Source of the DNA: Dysgonamonadaceae bacterium
Lineage (GTDB): Bacteria; Bacteroidota; Bacteroidia; Bacteroidales; Azobacteroidaceae
Reading direction: 5' to 3'
DNA: 10,010 nt
Assembly (NCBI GenBank): GCA_031284225.1
Contig: JAITAH010000180.1
Location: 1-10,010 of the forward strand
Below, piece after piece: positions 5,275 through 10,010 of the stretch (position 1 is the first letter of the stretch; every line of letters begins with the position of its first letter). A program made the translations under genes and the position numbers. The notes below the pieces were generated by a model. The model saw nothing but the letters and a program-made list of their open reading frames with translations, searched no databases and was not told where the DNA came from.

Positions 5275-7290
5275 ATGTTTGTCGATGTTATTTTACCGAC
5301 GCCTTTGGCCGGCGCGTTTACCTATTATGTGCCTTCTGAATTAGATGCACGTATTGTAATCGGCAGTCTGGTATCGGCGCCTTTCGGGAAAAATAAACAG
5401 CTGGTCGGCGTCGTTTACCGGATAAAAAACACGCCGCCGGAACATCTCGATGTCATCCGGGCAATTGACGACGTAATCAGTCCGGATCCGGTAATCCGTC
5501 CGGAACAGTTTCCCTTTTGGGAATGGATGTCCCAATACTATCTATGCACGTTGGGGGAAGTTTCCCGAAATGTTCTTCCGGCAGTTGTCCGGTCGAAAGA
5601 ACGGCCGGCAGGCAAATCCCGCCGGAAAAAAACCGAAACGGTTCCGCCCGAACGACAAGCGTTGCACGTACTGAACGATTCGCAACAACAAGCTTATGAG
5701 CAAATCGTCCGCAGTTTTAGGGAAAAAAATGTATGTCTGCTGCATGGCGTTACCTCTTCCGGAAAAACGGAAATTTACACCCACCTGATTCAAGAAACTT
5801 TGAACGCCGGCCGGCAGGTACTGTACCTTTTGCCGGAAATTACTTTAACGACCCAAATCACGCATCGCCTGAAGCAATTTTTCGGGGACAGTCTGGGCGT
5901 TTTTCATTCCAAAATCAGCGATAAGGAACGGATTGCTATCTGGAACAAACTCCTGTGCGACGACGGCTATCCGGTGATTCTGGGCGTTCGGTCGTCTATC
6001 TTTCTGCCGTTTAGCGATTTAGGTTTAGTTATTGTGGACGAAGAACATGAACCCAGTTACAAACAACAAGATCCCGCGCCGCGCTATCACGCCCGGAATG
6101 CGGCTATTGTACTCGCCGTTCAGCACAAAGCTAAAGTGGTATTGGGCAGCGCTACGCCTTCCATCGAATCTTTTCATAATGCGCAGACGGGGAAATATGG
6201 CTACGTTCGCTTAGATAAACGCTTCGAAGACGTCGTATTGCCGGTTATCGTTCCGGTTGACGTAAAAGAACTGCGCCGGAAGAAGCTGATGAAATCCATC
6301 TTTTCGCCGCTCCTGATCGAACGCATGCAGGAAACCTTAGCTAACGACAAACAGATTATCCTGTTCCAAAACCGGCGGGGATTCGCCCCCAGCCTGGTCT
6401 GTAAAATCTGCGACTGGACGCCCAAATGCCGGTTTTGCGATGTAAGCCTCACCTATCATAAAAATAAAAAAGTCCTCGCCTGCCATTATTGCGGGCGGAC
6501 TTATCGGCTTCCGAAGGAATGTCCCGAATGCGGCAATACCGATTTACAGACCGTCGGTTACGGAACCGAAAAAGTAGAAGAAGAAATCCAAGCGCTTTTC
6601 CCCCAAGTATCGGTGGCGCGTTTAGATACCGATACGACCAAAAGTCGGCAAGCGATGGAAAAAACCATCAACGGATTCGAAACCGGCCAGATACAAATCC
6701 TTATCGGCACGCAAATGATTTCCAAAGGATTGCATTTCGACAACGTCCATTTAGTGGGTATCCTGAACGCCGACGCTCTGATGAATTTTCCCGATTTCCG
6801 AGCCTACGAACGCGCTTATCAATTGACGTCGCAAGTGGCGGGACGCGCCGGTCGCCGGAAAACGCAGGGGGAAGTTCTTCTGCAAACTTCCCATCCCGAA
6901 CATCCGTTGATTCAGGCGGTATTGCAGCAAAATTACGAAGAAATGTACGCCTTACAGATGGAAGAACGCGAACTGTTTCGCTATCCGCCTCTTTTCCGCT
7001 TGGTCGAGATGATCATTAAGCACCGGAACGAAGCTATCCTCAACGACTTTTCCAACGAATATGCAGCGGTGTTGCGGGAAAAACTGGGCGATCGCGTAAT
7101 CGGCCCCGACAAGCCGGCCATCGGAAAAGTGCAAAATCGATACATCCGGAAAATCTGGTTGAAAATCGAGATTACCGCTTCAGCTTCTGCTTTACGGGAA
7201 ATACTGGAGCAAGCGCAAACGCAAATGGCAAAGAACCCCGTTTCCCGCACAACCGTCATCCAGTACGACGTAGATCCCGTTCACAGTTAA
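5275..7290 (+). CDS. priA: Primosomal protein N' (replication restart helicase PriA), short form
   Basis: A 671-residue superfamily 2 helicase that recognises stalled forks and reloads the replicative helicase. The 3'-DNA-binding domain is residues 1-105 (starts FVDVILPTPLAGAFTYYVP). The helicase core follows from about 132: Walker A GVTSSGKTE (158-166), DEEH (255-258), GSATPS (291-296) and VAGRAGR (521-527). Eight cysteines, at 376, 379, 385, 388, 403, 406, 416 and 419, form the two-zinc insertion. The C-terminal domain covers about 555-671. The winged-helix region normally found between the first two domains is replaced by about 26 mostly basic, polar residues (107-132, including GKSRRKK), which explains the shorter length compared with E. 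coli (732) and Bacteroides (about 820 as I recall). All helicase motifs are intact, so it is not a pseudogene. The start fits the family. The gene follows the barrel gene with zero spacing. Confidence 0.95.
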   Translation: MFVDVILPTPLAGAFTYYVPSELDARIVIGSLVSAPFGKNKQLVGVVYRIKNTPPEHLDVIRAIDDVISPDPVIRPEQFPFWEWMSQYYLCTLGEVSRNVLPAVVRSKERPAGKSRRKKTETVPPERQALHVLNDSQQQAYEQIVRSFREKNVCLLHGVTSSGKTEIYTHLIQETLNAGRQVLYLLPEITLTTQITHRLKQFFGDSLGVFHSKISDKERIAIWNKLLCDDGYPVILGVRSSIFLPFSDLGLVIVDEEHEPSYKQQDPAPRYHARNAAIVLAVQHKAKVVLGSATPSIESFHNAQTGKYGYVRLDKRFEDVVLPVIVPVDVKELRRKKLMKSIFSPLLIERMQETLANDKQIILFQNRRGFAPSLVCKICDWTPKCRFCDVSLTYHKNKKVLACHYCGRTYRLPKECPECGNTDLQTVGYGTEKVEEEIQALFPQVSVARLDTDTTKSRQAMEKTINGFETGQIQILIGTQMISKGLHFDNVHLVGILNADALMNFPDFRAYERAYQLTSQVAGRAGRRKTQGEVLLQTSHPEHPLIQAVLQQNYEEMYALQMEERELFRYPPLFRLVEMIIKHRNEAILNDFSNEYAAVLREKLGDRVIGPDKPAIGKVQNRYIRKIWLKIEITASASALREILEQAQTQMAKNPVSRTTVIQYDVDPVHS

Positions 7291-8489
7291 AATTTGTATT
7301 GTAAGCGTAGGGTAAAAACATTATCCCGCAAGTCGCCGGAACCGGCTGTCAAAAAATCTGCCGTTTCGTTCTTGTTGATTTCATAATACGTTTGTACCCG
7401 GAAATCGGCCGTAATCCGCCACAAAAGGCCTGCTCCGAAATGACGGAACGCAACATCGCCGGCGCTTGTATGATTCAAACCGATGTTCTTTCCGGTAATT
7501 CCGGTATTGGGATCGTACCAATCGTATTTCAGCACGGCGGACAGCGGCCATTTTCCTAATTCTTGTACAAACATCACATATCCGCCGGCAAAATCTCGGT
7601 TATAAACGTTATGCACAGGCAGAGTAGAGGCATTCGGACTTTTACTGTCGGACAAACTGCCCGGTTGCCGGCCAAATAAATATTCCGCTCGAATCTGCGA
7701 CTGGCCGGTTATCGCATTAGTAATACTCAATTCCAGATCGGCGCCAAAATATTCGCGCAAGGAATATTTCCCCCGGTTATCCGGATGCTGATTGAGAACA
7801 AATCCATCGCCAACCATCGTATAAACCGTTTCCGTTCCCTGGTAAACGCTACCTTTATAATAGGACAGGCCTCCGGCGATTTGAATTTTGCGGCTCATCT
7901 TTGGATTGGCCGACAAATGACCGATAAAATCCCGGCGATTGTCGGTTTCCATTTTTACGCCGTTTCCGGCAAACCATCCGCCGGCGAATTTCAGGAAATT
8001 CCAAGGCGAGCTTTGGGCCGGTTGAATGAGCAGCATGACGCCCATATCTTTTTCGTCGGGAAAAAGCGTTTGACACAAAATTGAACGTTCCGGCGATTCC
8101 ATGTTAACGGAGGCGTAACTTAATTCGTGGCCAAACGGACGGGTGAAAATTCCGGCCTGTAAGCGGCACCAGTCCCACCAGGGGTCTTTGATGCTTAAAC
8201 AAGCCTCTTTGGCCGACACGCCTTTGTCCGATACATCTATTTCCAACGAGCCGGTCAACAAGCCTTCTTCGTGCAACACTTTCAGGCGTGCCCGACGAAT
8301 GCCTATCCGGTTAAACGATGCTGCGGGATTTTCGTTAGGAGCGCCGACTTTCAGCGTTGCGTCCGGTTCGCCCCATTGGTATTGTCCTTGTATATAGCCA
8401 GATATCTTCTGCGCCCGGATATTTTCGGACAAAAATAGATAAATTAATAGTACAGCGGCTATTGCACAAACATTCGGTTTTTTGTTCAT
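7287..8489 (-). CDS. Porin O/P-like outer-membrane protein
   Basis: A 400-residue protein resembling the phosphate-selective porin O and P family. Residues 1-26 are a signal peptide (CAIAAVLLIYLFL core, ending NIRA before Gln27). The mature protein starts KISGYIQGQYQWG and contains FNRIGIRRARLKVLHEEGLL and GSLEIDVSD, the typical opening strands where a Gly-Tyr-x-Gln strand is followed by an Arg-rich RRARL strand. LQAGIFTRPFGHELSY and SPERSILCQTLFPDEKDMGV match the conserved plug/loop region of the family. Later segments alternate between strand and loop, and the protein ends FTLRLQYKF with a terminal Phe. Length is normal. Whether phosphate is really the solute is not shown; the family transports or binds several anions. 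Its stop codon overlaps the priA stop tail to tail, and its promoter faces the ferredoxin promoter. Confidence 0.85.
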   Translation of the reverse strand: MNKKPNVCAIAAVLLIYLFLSENIRAQKISGYIQGQYQWGEPDATLKVGAPNENPAASFNRIGIRRARLKVLHEEGLLTGSLEIDVSDKGVSAKEACLSIKDPWWDWCRLQAGIFTRPFGHELSYASVNMESPERSILCQTLFPDEKDMGVMLLIQPAQSSPWNFLKFAGGWFAGNGVKMETDNRRDFIGHLSANPKMSRKIQIAGGLSYYKGSVYQGTETVYTMVGDGFVLNQHPDNRGKYSLREYFGADLELSITNAITGQSQIRAEYLFGRQPGSLSDSKSPNASTLPVHNVYNRDFAGGYVMFVQELGKWPLSAVLKYDWYDPNTGITGKNIGLNHTSAGDVAFRHFGAGLLWRITADFRVQTYYEINKNETADFLTAGSGDLRDNVFTLRLQYKF

Positions 8490-8515
8490 TCTTTCGTCTC
8501 TTTCAATTGAAGTTG

Positions 8516-8523
8516 CAAAATTA
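8516..8523 (-). promoter_or_regulatory. -7 promoter element for the porin gene
   Basis: On the minus strand this reads TAATTTTG, an exact TAnnTTTG match, 26 bases upstream of the porin start codon. The leader contains a purine-rich AAAGAGACGAAAG just before the ATG. No clear -33 element was found. Confidence 0.55.
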
Positions 8524-8652
8524 AAATAAATATGTTATTTAGATGCTATAAATGCCCATATTTTATCCTTTTTTCTATTTTGAATAATTCTAAACAAGGT
8601 ATGAAAAGCGATTTTTCGCGTTCATTCGCATGGAAATCCGTTTTTCTTGTTT

Positions 8653-8660
8653 TATCTTTG
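8653..8660 (+). promoter_or_regulatory. -7 promoter element for the ferredoxin gene
   Basis: TATCTTTG matches TAnnTTTG exactly and lies 30 bases before the ferredoxin ATG. Transcription would start near 8666-8668, giving an AT-rich leader of about 24 bases without a Shine-Dalgarno sequence, normal for this phylum. Confidence 0.65.
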
Positions 8661-8690
8661 CATTCAAATTTAATTTTAAACTGAAAAACA

Positions 8691-8861
8691 ATGGCTTACG
8701 TAATTACAGACGACTGTATTGCTTGTGGTACTTGTATAGATGAATGTTCGGTAGGAGCCATCTCTGAAGGCGACATCTATAAAATTGACCCGAACGTATG
8801 TACCGAATGCGGTACTTGCGCTGATGTTTGTCCGTCGGAGGCAATCATCAAAGGACAGTAA
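8691..8861 (+). CDS. 2[4Fe-4S] ferredoxin, bacterial type
   Basis: A 56-residue electron carrier of the clostridial ferredoxin type, present as a complete gene from ATG 8691 to TAA 8859-8861. Two cluster-binding motifs are complete: CIACGTCIDEC (Cys9, 12, 15, 19) and CTECGTCADVCP (Cys37, 40, 43, 47). The first motif ends in Cys-Ser instead of the more common Cys-Pro; the eight cysteine ligands are all present. The sequence starts MAYVITDDC and ends SEAIIKGQ, as in classical anaerobe ferredoxins. It is a cytosolic partner of pyruvate:ferredoxin oxidoreductase, hydrogenases or Rnf-type complexes in anaerobes, although the partner is not encoded here. It is monocistronic, with its own promoter and a strong terminator 30 bases after the stop. 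Its presence supports an anaerobic lifestyle. Confidence 0.96.
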   Translation: MAYVITDDCIACGTCIDECSVGAISEGDIYKIDPNVCTECGTCADVCPSEAIIKGQ

Positions 8862-8891
8862 ATTTCACATTCAATGGGTTTAGTACAATGG

Positions 8892-8924
8892 AGGCCGTCT
8901 CTCAATGGGGAGTCGGCCTTTTTT
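8892..8924 (+). terminator. Intrinsic terminator of the ferredoxin gene
   Basis: AGGCCG (8892-8897) pairs with CGGCCT (8914-8919); after one T-T mismatch the stem continues with CTC (8899-8901) against GAG (8910-8912) and further pairs. It is followed by a run of six T (8919-8924). This is a classic rho-independent terminator, active only in the plus direction because no T run follows on the other strand. Confidence 0.88.
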
Positions 8925-9017
8925 CGCGACATAAGAAAAAAAATAAGTTAAATTTATTATATATCAATAGAATACGATGTGAGATGAGCAATTTTGTCCG
9001 TCCAATATTAGGATATA

Positions 9018-9251
9018 CTATCTGGTTCCGGTTTTTGCTCCAATAAATTGTCCCAACACTGCAAGCGTAATGAATAAAGGGATGAAGATGTTCGGAGTAT
9101 TGAACAAGCATATCCGCAAAGGTATGATTAGGGGTATAGAGGCGTGAATAATTAACCACCACGGCCATGTGAGCTTTTTGTATTTGCCGCGCCATTTGCC
9201 TAATGGGATATTGACTAAGAAAGCAATCAACGATAAAATTAAAACATTCAT
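9018..9251 (-). CDS. Small three-helix membrane protein of unknown function
   Basis: A 77-residue, strongly hydrophobic protein starting at the ATG complementary to 9249-9251 and ending with TAG. Three membrane segments can be seen: about residues 2-16 (VLILSLIAFLVNIPL), 29-49 (WPWWLIIHASIPLIIPLRI) and 54-71 (IFIPLFITLAVLGQFIG). The first loop is basic, GKWRGKYKKLTW (18-29), which would place it in the cytoplasm; the C-terminus GAKTGTR is also basic. The pattern of a short helix, a G-x-W-R basic loop, a WWLxIHxxxP helix and an LGQFIGxxxG ending recalls a family of small conserved membrane proteins without known function; I cannot name it. It lies 72 bases after the oxidoreductase stop on the same strand, so co-transcription is possible. 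No function is proposed. Confidence 0.75.
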   Translation of the reverse strand: MNVLILSLIAFLVNIPLGKWRGKYKKLTWPWWLIIHASIPLIIPLRICLFNTPNIFIPLFITLAVLGQFIGAKTGTR

Positions 9252-9323
9252 ATTCAGATTATTTTAGCCATTCGGCAAAGCAGAAGACATAACAGGAAGC
9301 GCTCGTTTTCCAAAGCCGAACGA

Positions 9324-10010
9324 CTAATCCGAATTATTCTTAAAACCTCTCAGCGGCAACCCGTATCCTTCCTTTAAAGCGCTGCGATGGTTCAATATCT
9401 CATCCATATCTTCCGGCTTGCCGATGCATGGAAGAGCGTTTTGCCGAGCGTCGTCCAACATTTTCCACGCCATATCGGAAGCGATGACACTGTCTTTGAC
9501 CGTAGGAAATCCCAGATTTTTGCCGGCAAGCGCCGAGCGCGCAAAGACGTCCACCATAACGTCGATTTTTTTGTCGTTAAAATCATGGGTCTTTTTTATC
9601 GTTGTGTGAATGCCGTGTAATTCGACCGTCACTTTTTTGAAATCGTGCGTCATGCGTGTAATGCCTTTTGTGCCGATAACGTCCACATAGCAATTGTGGG
9701 TTTTGGTTTTTGCCAGATGGCCGTAAACGAATCCCTGGGTGATGTCGAATACGACGCCGTTTTTAAATGTACCGTGAACCTGCAACCACCAAGGGTCGAT
9801 ATAACTCCACATTCGGATTCCTTGTGCATGATAGGTGTCGTATTCGCTATCGGCATACCAGCGTGCCACATCCACATAGTGCATTCCACAATCGTGGAAC
9901 GCAGGGCCTTCGGGGTTGTGTCCTTCCTGCGGCATGTGTCCGGGGGTTTGATGTGCAATGCGGACGATCGCTAAATCGCCGATCTCGCCGGAACGGATAA
10001 AGTCGATAAT
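9324..10010 (-). CDS. Gfo/Idh/MocA family oxidoreductase, C-terminal part
   Basis: The frame is open to the right edge, giving 228 visible residues that begin IIDFIRSGEIGDLAIVRIAH; the internal ATG at 9933-9935 is not the real start, since clear family sequence (SGEIGDL) precedes it. The N-terminal Rossmann domain that binds NAD(P) lies outside the window. The visible part is the C-terminal alpha/beta domain, containing EGPAFHDCGMHYVDVARW (family pattern D-x-x-x-H-x-x-D, with the catalytic-type His), an open-sheet region with VHGTFKNGVVFDITQGF and VDVIGTKGITRM, and the closing helix region SDMAWKMLDDARQNALPC. Members oxidise or reduce hydroxyls of sugars, inositols or related compounds. The substrate cannot be told. 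The end of the protein, PLRGFKNNSD, is polar. It is followed on the same strand by the 77-residue membrane protein. Confidence 0.85.
   Translation of the reverse strand: MIDFIRSGEIGDLAIVRIAHQTPGHMPQEGHNPEGPAFHDCGMHYVDVARWYADSEYDTYHAQGIRMWSYIDPWWLQVHGTFKNGVVFDITQGFVYGHLAKTKTHNCYVDVIGTKGITRMTHDFKKVTVELHGIHTTIKKTHDFNDKKIDVMVDVFARSALAGKNLGFPTVKDSVIASDMAWKMLDDARQNALPCIGKPEDMDEILNHRSALKEGYGLPLRGFKNNSD

Noticed and set aside
6489..7019. Plus-strand ORF of 176 codons inside priA in a different frame
   Set aside because: The product is Arg- and Ser-rich without domain features, as expected from reading a GC-balanced helicase gene out of frame.
8902..9195. Minus-strand ORF of 97 codons beginning MARQIQKAHM
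   Set aside because: It overlaps the well-supported 77-residue membrane protein in another frame and runs through the ferredoxin terminator; its product shows no coherent domain.
9645..9974. Plus-strand ORF antisense to the oxidoreductase
   Set aside because: The minus-strand frame gives a continuous Gfo/Idh/MocA domain, so this is a shadow.

Overview
The window looks like a chromosomal segment from a member of the Bacteroidota, most likely order Bacteroidales. The evidence is: promoter elements of the TAnnTTTG type rather than TATAAT; little use of Shine-Dalgarno sequences; a lipoprotein signal with lipobox on a glycoside hydrolase; outer-membrane barrels ending in phenylalanine; an ECF sigma factor followed by a short one-pass membrane protein; and RNase H and PriA proteins whose sequences resemble Bacteroides homologues. 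I cannot name the genus.

Layout from left to right. Positions 2-235 hold the 3' end of a sugar-phosphate isomerase/epimerase-like gene (+). A short intergenic region with a perfect 12-bp hairpin leads into an ECF sigma factor (373-867, +) and a probable membrane anti-sigma protein (883-1350, +). A hairpin terminator separates these from a GH3 beta-xylosidase/beta-glucosidase lipoprotein on the minus strand (1478-3652). Between GH3 and the divergent RNase H gene (3941-4366, +) lies a repeat-filled region: ATTAAYC heptamers in opposite orientations flank a short GCGAGGAGCGAAGC-type palindromic repeat. After RNase H comes a doubtful 50-codon ORF (4363-4515), then a small outer-membrane barrel gene (4696-5274, +) whose stop directly abuts the start of priA (5275-7290, +). 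priA converges on, and overlaps by 4 bp, a porin O/P-like gene (7287-8489, -). Divergent from the porin is a 56-residue 2[4Fe-4S] ferredoxin (8691-8861, +) with its own promoter and a strong terminator. The right end carries a 77-residue membrane protein (9018-9251, -) and the 3' part of a Gfo/Idh/MocA oxidoreductase (9324 to beyond the window, -).

The genes do not form one pathway. The isomerase-like fragment, the GH3 enzyme and the oxidoreductase suggest sugar use. The sigma/anti-sigma pair suggests envelope signalling. PriA and RNase H belong to DNA replication and repair. I found no CRISPR array, toxin-antitoxin pair, transposase, integrase, tRNA or rRNA, and no clear undescribed defence or biosynthetic system. 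The points most worth a second look are a PriA that appears to lack the winged-helix region between its 3'-DNA-binding domain and its helicase core, an RNase H without the N-terminal hybrid-binding domain seen in Bacteroides homologues, the composite inverted-heptamer repeat between two divergent promoters, and a small ORF overlapping the RNase H stop by ATGA.
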